64,000 bases of DNA from Nocardiopsis eucommiae (GTDB taxonomy: Bacteria; Actinomycetota; Actinomycetes; Streptosporangiales; Streptosporangiaceae). This document shows, piece after piece, positions 10,189 to 21,694 of this stretch. A program made the position numbers and the translations under genes. Position 1 is the first letter of the stretch. Every line of letters begins with the position of its first letter. The notes beneath the pieces were generated by a model. It was not told the DNA's origin and made no database searches. It worked only from the letters and a program-made list of their open reading frames with translations. The stretch spans positions 2,170,001 through 2,234,000 of the forward strand of contig CP074402.1 of the NCBI GenBank assembly GCA_018388625.1, read 5' to 3'.

Positions 10189-11298
10189 TCAGGAGAGCTC
10201 GTCGAGCTTCAGGGTGAGCTGGCCGAGCAGGCTCTCCCAGGAGTCGACGAACTTGACCACGCCGTCCTCCTCGAGGTGACGCGTCACGTCGTCCAGGTCC
10301 ACGCCGACCTCGGCCAGCGCCGAGAGGTCGGCCTGGGCGGCCTCGTAGGTGCCCCGGACGGTGTCCCCGGTGACCTCGCCGTGGTCGGCGGTGGCGTCCA
10401 GGGTGGCCTGCGGCATCGTGTTGACGGTGCCGGGCGCGACCAGTTCGGTGACGTAACGGGTGTCCGCGTACGCGGGGTCCTTCACCCCGGTTGACGCCCA
10501 CAGCGGGCGCTGCGGGGTGGCGCCCTCGGCGGCCAGGGCCTTCCAGCGCTCGGAGGAGAAGACCTCCTCGTGGTCGCGGTAGGCCAGGCGCGCGTTGGCG
10601 ATCGCGGCGCGGCCGAGCAGCTCCTCGGCGCGCGGGGTGCCGACCGCCCTGAGGCGCTTGTCCACCTCGGCGTCCACGCGGCTGACGAAGAACGACGCCA
10701 CGGACTGGATCCGGGACAGGTCGTGGCCGTTCTCGCGGGCCAGCTCCAGGCCCTCCAGGAACGCCTCCATGACCGCGCGGTAGCGCTCCAGGGAGAAGAT
10801 CAGGGTCACGTTGACGCTGATGCCCTGCCCGAGCACCTTGGTGATCGCGGGCAGGCCCTCGACGGTCGCCGGGATCTTGATCATGACGTTGGGCCGGTCG
10901 ACCAGCCACCACAGCGACTTGGCCTCGGCCACGGTGCGCTCGGTCTCGCGCGCGAGTCGCGGGTCCACCTCCAGGGAGACCCGGCCGTCCACGCGGTTGG
11001 TGGAGTCGTACACCAGGCGCAGGGTGTCCGCAGCCCAGCGGATGTCATAGGCGGTCAGCAGCCGGACCGCCTCGTCCACCGAGACCCCGCGCACACCCAT
11101 CTCGTGCACCTGGATGTCGTAGGCGTCGCCCTCGGCCAGTGCCTTGTCGAAGATGGACGGGTTGGAGGTGACGCCGGTGACGTGGCGGGTCGACAGCAGT
11201 TCGGCCAGGTTGCCGGTGCGCAGCCGGTCACGGCTGATGTCGTCCAGCCATACGGACTGACCGGCGTCGGCCAGGTCCTTGAGAGCGGTGGTGCTCAT
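10189..11298 (-). CDS. tal: Transaldolase
   Basis: Transfers a dihydroxyacetone unit in the non-oxidative pentose phosphate pathway. The 369-residue protein starting [13 protein letters not shown] carries the TSNPSIF motif (residues 44-50) and the Schiff-base lysine in VMIKIPAT (Lys141). The late motifs [12 protein letters not shown] and VNTMP are also present. Length and motifs fit the long actinobacterial/cyanobacterial transaldolase subfamily. I prefer this ATG over an upstream GTG at 11325, which would swallow the AGGAAGG ribosome site. Confidence 0.95.
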   Translation of the reverse strand: MSTTALKDLADAGQSVWLDDISRDRLRTGNLAELLSTRHVTGVTSNPSIFDKALAEGDAYDIQVHEMGVRGVSVDEAVRLLTAYDIRWAADTLRLVYDSTNRVDGRVSLEVDPRLARETERTVAEAKSLWWLVDRPNVMIKIPATVEGLPAITKVLGQGISVNVTLIFSLERYRAVMEAFLEGLELARENGHDLSRIQSVASFFVSRVDAEVDKRLRAVGTPRAEELLGRAAIANARLAYRDHEEVFSSERWKALAAEGATPQRPLWASTGVKDPAYADTRYVTELVAPGTVNTMPQATLDATADHGEVTGDTVRGTYEAAQADLSALAEVGVDLDDVTRHLEEDGVVKFVDSWESLLGQLTLKLDELS

Positions 11299-11332
11299 GT
11301 GGGTCTCACGCCTTCCTGAATTCACACGGAGT

Positions 11333-11364
11333 GCGGGCCGCCGGGGGTCGTCCCGGCGGCCCGC
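11333..11364 (-). terminator. Hairpin between tkt and tal
   Basis: A perfect 13-bp stem GCGGGCCGCCGGG/CCCGGCGGCCCGC with a 6-nt loop lies directly after the tkt stop codon. Confidence 0.65.
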
Positions 11365-11368
11365 GTCG

Positions 11369-13462
<2,094 letters not shown>

Positions 13463-14226
13463 GGACTTGTCTGCTCCTTCTCGGCACCCGTGCACCCGGT
13501 TCCGGGGCGGGCGTGGGTTGTGTGTGCGGGCTGTACGGCCGGGCACCCCGTCGGCGGTCCGCCGGGTCGGGCGGGTCGCGGGGGAGGGCGGGATCGGCTT
13601 CGACGGCTGGCGCGGCATGGCCCCATGGCGCGGGGCTCGGGTCGCTGAGCCGGTGCGACAGCGTCTGGGTCACGGTGTCCGGAGCTCGGTCCCCGTGGTG
13701 ACGGGGGCGAGAACAGGGCCCACCGCGAGCCTATCGTCCGTGGCCGGAGATGTCGTTTCCCGACACTTCTGACTACCGGCGGGTAGGGGCCGTGTGCGCC
13801 ACTTCGGCCCCGGTCGTCGGGACCCCCGGGGCACCTCGCCCGGCGGCCCGCGACTTTCGGGACTCGGGCGCCGGTGTGCCCTGTGCCCCGAGGGCGCGCG
13901 GCGGACCGCGACGCGTGGCACGGTGGAAGCGTGAAGGGGCCTGTGCGACCCTTCTGTACACCCGAGCGGGAGTCCGGCGCCCGGGTCGGTCGGCCGTCAG
14001 GGGCCTGAGGCCACCCGTACGGAGGGGCTGGTCACCGATCCGGACAGGTAAGTACTACACTTTGTCGTTGACGGGGTTTTCGCTGATCCTGCCGCTTTGT
14101 CGGTCCGATCGACCCCGCGTGGCGAGCAGTGTCGAATCCCAAGAGTTGTCGAGGTATCCGCGTGTCTGAAACCGTGCCGGCCCCCCAGGGGACACGAGTG
14201 CCTCCGGACGTGAGGGCGCCGATCTG
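13463..14226. other. Divergent intergenic region between tkt and ctaB
   Basis: 764 bp without a convincing gene. An open frame at 13750-14169 on the plus strand encodes only Arg/Pro/Ser-rich sequence and is rejected. The region must contain both promoters. The sequence becomes less GC-rich near 14040-14130, where the heme-gene operator described separately is located. Confidence 0.5.
14053..14069. promoter_or_regulatory. Dyad operator upstream of ctaB (shared with ctaA)
   Basis: TACTACA-CTT-TGTCGTT, an imperfect inverted repeat, lies 157 bp before the ctaB start. The plus-strand core GTACTACACTTTGTCGT agrees in 15 of 17 positions with the complement of the site at 18631-18647 before ctaA. 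TACTACA/TGTAGTA half sites resemble operators of BlaI/MecI/CopY-type winged-helix repressors. The binding protein is not identified. Confidence 0.6.
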
Positions 14227-15204
14227 ATGGCCCTCACCAACCGCGCACCCCACACCGGTGAGTCCGACACCCAGGCGTCCGCCGCCCCCGAGGCCCCCCG
14301 CAAGGCCTCCTTCGGCGACCACGCGCGTGCCTACGTCGCTCTCTCCAAGCCCCGTGTCATCGAGCTCCTGCTCATCACCACCATCCCGGTGATGTTCGTC
14401 GCCGCCGGGGGCGTGCCCCCGCTGTGGACCGCCGTCGCCACGCTGGTGTTCGGCACGATGTCCGCCGCGAGCGCGAACGCGATGAACTGCTACATCGACC
14501 GTGACATCGACCGTGAGATGCGTCGCACCCGACAGCGTCCCGGCGCGATGGACCTCGTCACCCCGCGAGGAGCCCTCACCTACGGGCTGATCCTGGCGAT
14601 CGGCTCCACGGTCGGCTTCCTCGTGCTCGTGAACGTGCTCTCGGCCGTGCTGTCGGTCTTCGCGATCGCCTTCTACATCTTCGTCTACACGATGCTGCTC
14701 AAGCGGCGCACCGCGCAGAACGTCGTGTGGGGCGGCATCGCCGGCTGCATGCCGGTGCTGATCGGCTGGGCCGCCGTCACCAACAGCCTCGACTGGGCCC
14801 CGTTCGTGCTCTTCCTGGTGGTGTTCTTCTGGACGCCGCCGCACACCTGGACACTGGCCATGCGCTACCGCGAGGACTACGCGGCAGCCCAGGTCCCGAT
14901 GCTGCCCGTGGTCGCCAGCGACCGCCGGGTGCTGCTGGAGTCGGTGCTCTACACCTGGGCGACCGTGATCGTCTCCCTGATCTTCTGGCCGGTGGCCGGG
15001 ACCACCTGGTTCTACGGCGTGGTCGCGCTCGTGCTGGGCGCCCTGCTGGTCGTCCAGGCCCACCGCCTGCTCAGCCGCTCCAAGGCGGGGGTCACCGGAG
15101 CCCAGCTGAAGACGATGAACTTCTTCCACCTCACCAACGCCTACCTGGCGCTGCTGTTCGTGGCGGTCACCGTCGACCCGCTCATCGCGCGCTTCCTCTC
15201 CTAG
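14227..15204 (+). CDS. ctaB: Heme O synthase (protoheme IX farnesyltransferase)
   Basis: UbiA-family membrane enzyme that adds a farnesyl group to heme B, supplying heme O to CtaA for cytochrome aa3 oxidase. The 325-residue protein has the prenyl diphosphate site N87xxxD91xxxD95 (NCYIDRDID) and about eight or nine hydrophobic helices. [14 protein letters not shown] begins helix 1 and [19 protein letters not shown] is the conserved central loop. The frame is intact and the length normal. Convergent with the small membrane protein gene; the shared operator upstream links it to ctaA. Confidence 0.95.
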   Translation: MALTNRAPHTGESDTQASAAPEAPRKASFGDHARAYVALSKPRVIELLLITTIPVMFVAAGGVPPLWTAVATLVFGTMSAASANAMNCYIDRDIDREMRRTRQRPGAMDLVTPRGALTYGLILAIGSTVGFLVLVNVLSAVLSVFAIAFYIFVYTMLLKRRTAQNVVWGGIAGCMPVLIGWAAVTNSLDWAPFVLFLVVFFWTPPHTWTLAMRYREDYAAAQVPMLPVVASDRRVLLESVLYTWATVIVSLIFWPVAGTTWFYGVVALVLGALLVVQAHRLLSRSKAGVTGAQLKTMNFFHLTNAYLALLFVAVTVDPLIARFLS

Positions 15205-15243
15205 ACGTCCTGGCCCGCGGGGCGTGTCCGCGAGCCCTCCACG

Positions 15244-15274
15244 AGCGGCGCTCCTCCACACGGGGAGCGCCGCT
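15244..15274 (+). terminator. ctaB terminator
   Basis: A perfect 11-bp stem AGCGGCGCTCC/GGAGCGCCGCT with a 9-nt loop lies 40 bp after the ctaB stop. Confidence 0.65.
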
Positions 15275-15706
15275 TCGTAGGGGTCCACACCGCCCTGACG
15301 CGGGCAGCGCCACCACCTCCCCGGGACGGCGGCCACTCCTTCCCCCACGCCCCGGACACGCGGCCGAGCGCCGGCCCCGTCGCGGCCCCGGCTGCTCTGG
15401 CGATGGCCGACACCCGTGCCCGCACCGCCGTGGAGAGCCGCCTGCCCCACGCCCTCCACTCGCACAACAACCCCACCATCCAGATCACCGACACCCGTGC
15501 GGACCTCCCGCCCCAGTCGACGCCGGAGCCCCGCCCGTCCGGGGTTCCCGACGCCTCCAGTCTCCCCAGACGGAGCCGGGTGCGGCGGTTGTCCACAGGG
15601 TCGATTTCCGGGCGGCGGCCTCACGGTCCCGGCGGTCGCACTCCCGGTCCCGGAAGCCGTCGCTTCCACGGCCCGGGGACCCTCCGGTGGCGGACCCGCG
15701 ATCGGG
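15275..15706. other. Intergenic region, no supported gene
   Basis: About 430 bp between convergent genes. Open frames on both strands give low-complexity Arg/Pro-rich translations without motifs. I see nothing functional beyond the terminator at its start. Confidence 0.4.
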
Positions 15707-16123
15707 TCAGCTCGGGTCGGGGCGGCGCCACACCAGGACCGCCGACCACACGACGGTGGACACCAGCAGGAGGGCCAGTGGTACGTGGGCCTGGAGCGGA
15801 CCGTAGGTGCCCAGAGCCGCCTGGGGAAAGCCCAGCAGGAACGCCAGCAGGCTCACCAGCGCCACCAGCCGGTCGTGCGCGGGACCGGAGCGGGATCCGG
15901 CACCGGGGAGGCGCCAGACCAGGACGGCGGCCAGCAGCTGCACACCGGCGGTCACGTGCACCGCGAAGGCCCCTCCCCAGTGCAGCGGCAGGGCGGCCAT
16001 GTTGAACGTGATCAACTGCCCCGCCGTGAGGAACTCCCACAGGAGCGCGGCCAGGCTGGCGCCCACCGCGACGCGCAGGAGCAGGATCCAGCGTGAGCTT
16101 CCGGTCTCGGTCTTCGAGTCCAT
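15707..16123 (-). CDS. Small four-helix membrane protein
   Basis: A 138-residue protein starting MDSKTETGSSRWILLLRVAVG with four hydrophobic helices. Histidines lie in helix 2 (LHWGGAFAVHVTAG) and at the edge of helix 4 (LQAHVPLALLLV), near FPQAALGTYG. The placement of histidines resembles a half-unit of heme-binding helices as in CtaA/COX15, and both neighbouring loci make heme O and heme A. I do not recognise the family, and heme binding is only a suggestion. An in-frame ATG at 16135 would add four residues. Confidence 0.6.
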   Translation of the reverse strand: MDSKTETGSSRWILLLRVAVGASLAALLWEFLTAGQLITFNMAALPLHWGGAFAVHVTAGVQLLAAVLVWRLPGAGSRSGPAHDRLVALVSLLAFLLGFPQAALGTYGPLQAHVPLALLLVSTVVWSAVLVWRRPDPS

Positions 16124-16269
16124 ACCGTGCCTCATCTCCGTGTCGGACGAACGGTCCGATCCTCTCGTACCCGGCCGCTCCCGGGTACGGGACCGGAGGC
16201 GGGCCGCGTGCCGGGCCGGCACGACTCCGACCCCGCCTCCCACCCGCTGACCCGCTACGATCTGTGCTC

Positions 16270-17270
16270 ATGCCCCGACTCGACAGCAGGGCGATCCTGC
16301 AAGGACGCCGCTCCCGGTACTCGATGACCCTCATCCTGGGCACCACCGTCAGCGTGGTGTGCATGATCGGTATGCTCGCGTACCTGTGGACGCTGGCGGT
16401 GGCCGGGGAGCGGCGGCGGGGATCGACGGCGCCACCGGGTTCCTCGTCAGCCTGGTCGCCGCGATCATTCCGGTGACCATTCTCGTGCCGCTCATCCTCA
16501 TGCTGGACCGGCTCGAACCCGAGCCCGGCTGGGTGCTGTTCTTCGCGTTCGCGTGGGGCGCCGGGGTGGCGGTCGTGGCGTCGTTCCTGCTCAACAGCTG
16601 GGGGCTGACCTACCTCACCAAGCCGGTGTTCGGTGAGGGCGTGGCCGACTTCCTCAGCACGTCACTGGTGGCCCCCGTGGTGGAGGAGAGCGCCAAGGGC
16701 ATGGTCCTGCTCATCTTGCTGTGGCGGCGCCGCAACGAGATCGACACCTTCACCGACGGCGTGGTCTACGCCGGGATGGTGGCGACGGGGTTCGCCTTCA
16801 CCGAGAACATCCTGTACTTCCTCAGCGCGTTCTTCGACAACACCCTCGTCGCGACCTTCGCCATCCGGGGCCTCATCGCGCCGTTCGGGCACCCCGTCTA
16901 CACCGCGATGATCGGTCTGGGCGTGGCCTACGCGGCCATGCGCACCGGCCGGTTCCGCTTCCTCGCCCCGATCGGGGGATGGGTCACGGCGGTGCTGCTG
17001 CACGGCATGTGGAACGGTTCGACCTACTTCGGCTGGACCGGCCTGGGCGTGGCCTACCTGGTGCTCTTCGTGTTCCTGCTCGGGATCCTCGGGATCGCCG
17101 CCCACGACCGGCGCGGCCAGGTGGCGGCGATCGACCGCTACCTGCCGCCCTACATCTCCACGGGCCTGGTCACCCCGGCGGACATCACCATGCTCAGCTC
17201 GATGACCGGCAGACGCCGGGCCCGTGAATGGGCGGCGCGCAACGCGGGGCCCGGGGCCGCGCGGCGATGA
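16270..17270 (+). CDS. PrsW family intramembrane metalloprotease, frame broken once
   Basis: Members of the PrsW (M82) family cut membrane proteins such as anti-sigma factors. The N-terminus MPRLDSRAILQGRRSRYSMT and first helix are in one frame. After a missing base in the G-run 16405-16408 the protein continues GIDGATGFLVSLVAAIIPVT. The family motifs are present: APVVEESAKG (EExxK), TGFAFTENILYF, GHPVYTAMIG and LHGMWNG with candidate metal ligands. Corrected length is 333 residues with about eight helices, normal for actinobacterial PrsW. The stop overlaps the next start (ATGA). The substrate is unknown. Confidence 0.85.
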
Positions 17271-17575
17271 AGGACTACCAGCTTGCCGCCACCGAGCTCG
17301 CGCTCCTGCACCAGAAGCTCGACGCCGGGCTGCCCCGTGACGACTGGAAGGTCAACCGGGACTCGTTCCTCGCGCTGATGCACGTGGCCCGCGACACCTT
17401 CCTCGGGCGCGTCCCCCAGCCGGTGACCCCCGGCTGGGCGGAGAACCCCACCGACTCAGGCTTCCTGCGCCGGGCCGACTTCGCCCACGTCATCGCCCAG
17501 GCGCGGGCCGAGCAGCCGACTACCCCGCAGACGCAGCGGAACTACGTTCCCCGGCACGGTCAGCCGCCGCGGTGA
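17267..17575 (+). CDS. Conserved hypothetical protein coupled to PrsW
   Basis: A 102-residue soluble protein starting MKDYQLAATELALLHQKLDAG, with a 4-bp overlap with the PrsW gene, so the two are translated together. It is mainly helical in the first 70 residues and ends in a polar tail. I do not recognise a domain. Its last 56 bp run antisense through the 3' end of ctaA. Coupling suggests a partner or regulator of the protease; that is inference. Confidence 0.65.
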   Translation: MKDYQLAATELALLHQKLDAGLPRDDWKVNRDSFLALMHVARDTFLGRVPQPVTPGWAENPTDSGFLRRADFAHVIAQARAEQPTTPQTQRNYVPRHGQPPR

Positions 17576-18566
17576 CCTCCTCGCCCGGCGGGACCAGGCG
17601 CGTGGTGGCGAAGTACAGGCGGGAGACGGCCACCCAGGTGAGCGCGGAGCCCAGCACGTGCAGCACCACCAGGCCCTCGGGCAGTTCGAGGGCGTACTGG
17701 GTGTAGCCCAGGACCCCCTGGAGGAGCACGATCACCAGCAGGGCGACGCTGCTCGTCCGGGCGATGCGGGAGGCTCCGCTGCGGAAGGCGATGACGGTGG
17801 CCAGGACGCTGCCCGCGAGGACCAGCCAGCCCAGCACCGAGTGGACGCGGGTGACGGCGGAGAGGTCCAGGTTCCAGCGCGGAGCCGCGGCGTCGCCGCC
17901 GTGCGGCCCGGTGCCGGTGACCACGGTTCCGGCGATCAGCAGGAGGAACCCGACCACGACCAGGCCGATGCTCACCGTGTGCAGCATGGGCCCCACGGCC
18001 AGCTGGGGCCGCCCCTCGGGCTCCTGGCAGCGCACGTACAGCGCCACCGTGACGAAGACCATCACCATGGACAGCAGGAAGTGGGTGGCCACCGAGGCCG
18101 GGTGCAGGTCGGTCCAGACGGTGATGCCGCCGACCACGCCCTGCCCCAGGACACCGAACGGGATGATCGCGGCCAGTCGGACCAGGTCGCGGCGGCGCGG
18201 GGCCATGCGCAGCACCGCCACGAGGGTGATCACGGCGACGGCCAGCACCACGAAGGTGAGGGTCCGGTTGCCGAACTCGATGGCGGCGTTGAGGGCGGCG
18301 TGACCGGTGTCGATGGGCACGAAGCTGTCAGGTGTGCACTTGGGCCACTCGGAACATCCCAGGCCCGAGGAGGTGACCCGCACGGTCGCTCCGGTGACGG
18401 CGATCCCGGCGTTGACGGCGATGTTGCCCAGAGCCCAGGCGCGGAGCGACTTCTGGGTGGGGTTCCAGATGGTCCTGGCGAGCAGGACCAGCGCGAGGAC
18501 GCCGACGGCGGCCACGGCGATCTGCCAGCCCCAGAGCGGGACTCCGAGGAGGACGATGTCCTCCAT
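17520..18566 (-). CDS. ctaA: Heme A synthase (COX15/CtaA)
   Basis: Membrane monooxygenase converting heme O to heme A for cytochrome oxidase. The 348-residue protein starting MEDIVLLGVPLWGWQIAV has eight helices. It carries the conserved loop GLGCSEWPKC with the Cys pair, DTGHAALNAAIEFGNR and the helix histidines in HPASVATHFLLSM, VHSVLGWLVL and VVLHVLGSALTW. I prefer the ATG at 18566. A longer frame to 18650 would place coding sequence over the operator. The 3' end overlaps the convergent hypothetical gene by 56 bp. Confidence 0.9.
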   Translation of the reverse strand: MEDIVLLGVPLWGWQIAVAAVGVLALVLLARTIWNPTQKSLRAWALGNIAVNAGIAVTGATVRVTSSGLGCSEWPKCTPDSFVPIDTGHAALNAAIEFGNRTLTFVVLAVAVITLVAVLRMAPRRRDLVRLAAIIPFGVLGQGVVGGITVWTDLHPASVATHFLLSMVMVFVTVALYVRCQEPEGRPQLAVGPMLHTVSIGLVVVGFLLLIAGTVVTGTGPHGGDAAAPRWNLDLSAVTRVHSVLGWLVLAGSVLATVIAFRSGASRIARTSSVALLVIVLLQGVLGYTQYALELPEGLVVLHVLGSALTWVAVSRLYFATTRLVPPGEEVTAAADRAGERSSAASAG

Positions 18567-18630
18567 CTCGTCCGCCGCGAGCGGGGGATCGTGTTGAGGG
18601 CCGTCGTCGCGGAGGCCGGGGATGCAAACA

Positions 18631-18647
18631 TACGACAGACTGTAGTA
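18631..18647. promoter_or_regulatory. Dyad operator upstream of ctaA (shared with ctaB)
   Basis: TACGACA-GAC-TGTAGTA is a 17-bp dyad with one mismatched pair, centred about 73 bp before the ctaA start. It is nearly the same element as 14053-14069 before ctaB, suggesting a common repressor for heme O and heme A synthesis. Confidence 0.65.
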
Positions 18648-18778
18648 CATCCTCCGAGGGAGGGTGAGGCGCCCTCCGTCCCTGCGGTGGCCTGCGAAAA
18701 CCCGGTGATTCCGACGCCCTCCACGCGGTGCGCGTCGGCCCGTGCGTCCACGTGGGCTCGGTCACTCAGCGGGCGCGC

Positions 18779-19716
18779 TCAGGCGGGAAGCCCCGCCTCG
18801 GGCAACCGTTCGGGGCACAGGGCTCGGGAGACCTCCTCGACGGCGGTGACCGCCGCCGCGACTCGGGGGTTCTCACGGGAGCCGTGGCGCAGGGCGAGCA
18901 GCACGCGGCGCCGGGGGACCTGGCCCCGGGTGAGCGGGACCTGGACCACCCCGGGGTGGGGGACGGTCATGGCGAGCCTGGGCACGGCGGCGACGCCCAG
19001 CCCGGCGGCGACCAGCGCGGCGGTCGCGGTGAGTTCGCGCGCGAAGTGCGCCACGCGCGGGGCGTAGCCGACCGCCCGGGTCGCGGTCAGCAACTCCCGG
19101 TAGGCGTCCTGGTGCGGATGTCCGGAGACCCACTCCTCCTCCGCCGCGTCCTCCAGCCCGATCTCCGTACCGTGGGCGAAACGGTGCCCCTCCGGGACGA
19201 GCAGGTCGATGGGGTCGTCGAGGACTCCGGAGACCTCCACGTGGCTGGCCGCGACACGGCTGGTGGCCTCGTCGGCCACCAGGAGACCGAGGTCGACCCC
19301 GCCCGACTCCACGGCGTGGAGCAGTTCGCCGGACTCGATCTCGTGGACGACCGGTTCCAGCATCCGGTGCCGGCCCCTCAGCCGGAGCGCGACCGGAGCG
19401 AGGATCGACGGGATCGACGTGGGGAACCCCCGAGGCTCAGGGGGCCGCACAACTGGCGGGCCGCGGCCGTGGTGTCGCTCAGTGCCGCCTCCCACTGCGC
19501 GTGGAGCCTGCGGGCGTGGGTGACCAGGCGCTGCCCGGCGGGGGTGAGCCGCACGCGACGGCCGTGGCGTTCGAGCAGGTCCACGTCGAGTTCGGCGGCC
19601 AGGTCCTTGAGCTGCCTGGAGACTCCGGAGGGGCTGCGGAACAGCGCCTCGGCGGCGGCGGTGACGGTGCCGTGCTCGGAGACGGCGACCAATAGACGCA
19701 ACCGGGGATCAATCAT
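18779..19716 (-). CDS. LysR family transcriptional regulator, frame broken once
   Basis: The N-terminal winged helix MIDPRLRLLVAVSEHGTVTAAAEALFRSPSGVSRQLKDLAAEL (residues 1-60) is typical LysR. The remaining part is a substrate-binding domain with GLLVADEAT and ALVAAGLGVAAVPRLAM. One missing base in the C-run 19427-19431 separates the halves, which read PLSLGG then FPTSIPSILAPVAL. Corrected length is 312 residues, as usual. It is divergent from an MFS exporter gene about 110 bp away, the classic arrangement for a LysR protein controlling the transporter. A perfect dyad covers its own start codon. Confidence 0.85.
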
Positions 19717-19730
19717 GCACTCATAGTGCA
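19716..19730. promoter_or_regulatory. LysR-type operator between lysR and MFS genes
   Basis: Perfect 15-bp palindrome TGCACT-CAT-AGTGCA touching the first base of the LysR start codon and lying 94 bp before the divergent MFS start. LysR proteins bind such interrupted dyads and usually repress their own gene from this position. Confidence 0.6.
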
Positions 19731-19823
19731 CGGTTTCGGTGAGAAACTGAACCTGGACGCCACCCAACAGCCGAACTAGAACGGGAGTACGTCCCTTTCC
19801 TCCAGCAATCGGTGGTTTCCTTC

Positions 19824-21256
19824 ATGGCCGCAACGACCGCTCCCACGCGTCGCCGCACTTCCCACGCGATCCTCGCGCTGTTCGGCACGGTGATGCTCGT
19901 CGGGGGCACGGACCTGTCCAAGGTGACCGTCGCCCTGCCCGAGCTCACCGGGGCACTGTCCCTCGGCACGACCCAGACCCTGTGGACCGGCGACGTCCAC
20001 CCCTCGCTGCCGGGGTCGCGCTCATCCCCGGCGCGGTGGCGGCCGACCGGTTCGGGCGCAGACGCGTCTACCTGATCGGCCTGGTCGTCGCGGTGGTCGG
20101 GGCCGCCGCGGCCGGTCTGGCCGCCAGCGGGGCCCTGCTGATCGCCGCCCGCGTCGGGCAGGGGGTCGGCTCCGCTCTGCTCATCGCCGGGACGGTCGCT
20201 ATCATCCGCGTGATCTTCCCCGACGTCGGGTCACGCGCGCTGGCCTACGGCGTCTGGGCCGCCGGATTCAGCACGGGCTCGGCCCTGGGGCCGCTGCTGG
20301 GAGGCGCGCTCGTGGAGTACGGGGACTGGCGGTGGGTGTTCTGGGTCAACGTTCCCGTCCTGCTGGCCTGCCTGGTCGCGGCCGTGCTCGTGCTGCCGGA
20401 GTCCACCAACCCGGACCCGCCGAGTCTGGACGCGGTGAGCGCCGTGCTGTCGGCCTCGGCGGTCGGCCTCCTCGTCGCCGGTCTGAAGGACCTCACACAA
20501 CCGGACACGGCGCCCTGGCTGGCCCCGGCCGTGATCGTCGCGGGCGCTCTCGCGGCGCTGGGGTTCGTGGTCAGGCAGCTGCGCATGCCGCGCCCGTTCC
20601 TGGACGTGCGTCTGTTGGGCGACGGCACGCTGGCGAACGCGGCACTCGTGCTCGCGGTGACGGTGGGCGTGCTCAACGGCACGCTCTACCTGCTGACACT
20701 GCGCTTCCAGGTCGTCGACGGGCGCACGGCCATCGCGGCGGGGGTCGCCCTGCTCCCTCTGGCGGTGGCGACGGCGGTCGGCGCGTTGCTGGGTCCCCTG
20801 CTGGGGAGGTGGTTCGCCCAGCACCTCGTGGTCGTCGCGGGCCTGTTCGCGGCGGCGTCCGGCTTCCTGACGGTGGCCACCGCACCGGAGGCCGGTGCCC
20901 TGGTGGGGATGGCTTCACTCGGGCTCGGGGCGGGGGTCATCATGGCGATCGGAGCGAACGTCGTCATGAGCGCGGCGCCGGAGGAGCGTACCGCCGACGC
21001 CGGTGCTATCCAGGAGAGCGCCTTCGCCCTGGGGGCCGGGGTCGGCATCGCGGTGCTCGGCGTCACGGCCGTCCGCTTCGCGGCCGCGTCCGGTGCGGGC
21101 ACCGCTCCGGAGGCGGTCCACGGAGTCGGCACGGACGGTGCCCTGGGGGTCGCCGCCGTCCTCTACGTGTTCTTCGGGCTCGCCGCGGGCATCCACCTGA
21201 TCGCCTCGTCCCGGGGGCGACGCGGCGGGCGGGAGCCCCTCGCGAACCCTGTGTAG
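19824..21256 (+). CDS. MFS drug:proton antiporter (DHA2-like), frame broken once
   Basis: The N-terminus MAATTAPTRRRTSHAILALFG and helix 1 lie in one frame. After a missing C in 20000-20003 the chain continues LAAGVALIPGAVAADRFGRRRVYLIG, which holds the MFS loop 2-3 motif. Motif C-like ARVGQGVGSALLIAG and GFSTGSALGPLLGGALVEYGDWRWVFWVN follow, typical of 14-helix DHA2 exporters of the EmrB/QacA type. Corrected length is 477 residues. Divergent from the LysR gene, which probably controls it. Substrate unknown. Confidence 0.85.
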
Positions 21257-21277
21257 ATCGGCGGACCACGCACGGAC

Positions 21278-21307
21278 GGGGGCCCCGGAGCGTGCTCCGG
21301 GACCCCC
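21278..21307. terminator. Terminator between MFS and small secreted protein genes
   Basis: A 14-bp stem with one mismatch (GGGGGCCCCGGAGC with GCTCCGGGACCCCC) and a 2-nt centre lies between convergent genes. Confidence 0.65.
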
Positions 21308-21340
21308 GCCGTGGGATCGTGGGTCAGGCCTGGTGATCCA

Positions 21341-21535
21341 CTACTTGTTGTGGCTGTTCTGGGCGATGCACTGGTTCAGCAGGTCCAGGTTGAGGTTCAG
21401 CAGACCGAGCTGCTGCTGCTCCTGGACACACTGGTGGTAGACCGAGGAAGACTCCGCGGAAGCGGCCCCGGCGCCCAGCCCGAGGAGGCTGGCGGAGAAG
21501 AACGCGGTCAGGGCGAGCTTGGCGGCGATACGCAT
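21341..21535 (-). CDS. Small secreted protein with amphipathic repeat
   Basis: A 64-residue precursor with a clear Sec signal peptide (MRIAAKLALTAFFSASLLGLG, cleavage after ASA). The mature peptide of about 39 residues has two cysteines flanking QQQLGLLNLNLDLLNQ, a short Leu/Asn alternation. Such N/L/Q-rich alternation recalls chaplin- or rodlin-like surface proteins of sporulating actinomycetes, but it is too short and different for a firm assignment. An AAGGGGA ribosome site lies 7 bp before the ATG. It is monocistronic with its own terminator. Confidence 0.75.
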   Translation of the reverse strand: MRIAAKLALTAFFSASLLGLGAGAASAESSSVYHQCVQEQQQLGLLNLNLDLLNQCIAQNSHNK

Positions 21536-21694
21536 GGGTGTCCCCTTTTGAGTGCGAGTGCTCAGGAATGGGTCGGCCGTCCCAGAGGCAAGAATTGCCG
21601 GTCGCGGCCGGACGGAAACTCCTGACGGACGAGGTTTGCCGGATCCGTGGCAGTGATCTTCCGTCCCATGGACGCGGGCGCACGGCCTTGGCCT

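Noticed and set aside
13750-14169. Open frame of 139 codons between tkt and ctaB
   Set aside because: Arg/Pro/Ser-rich, no ribosome site, and it would cover the ctaB regulatory region.
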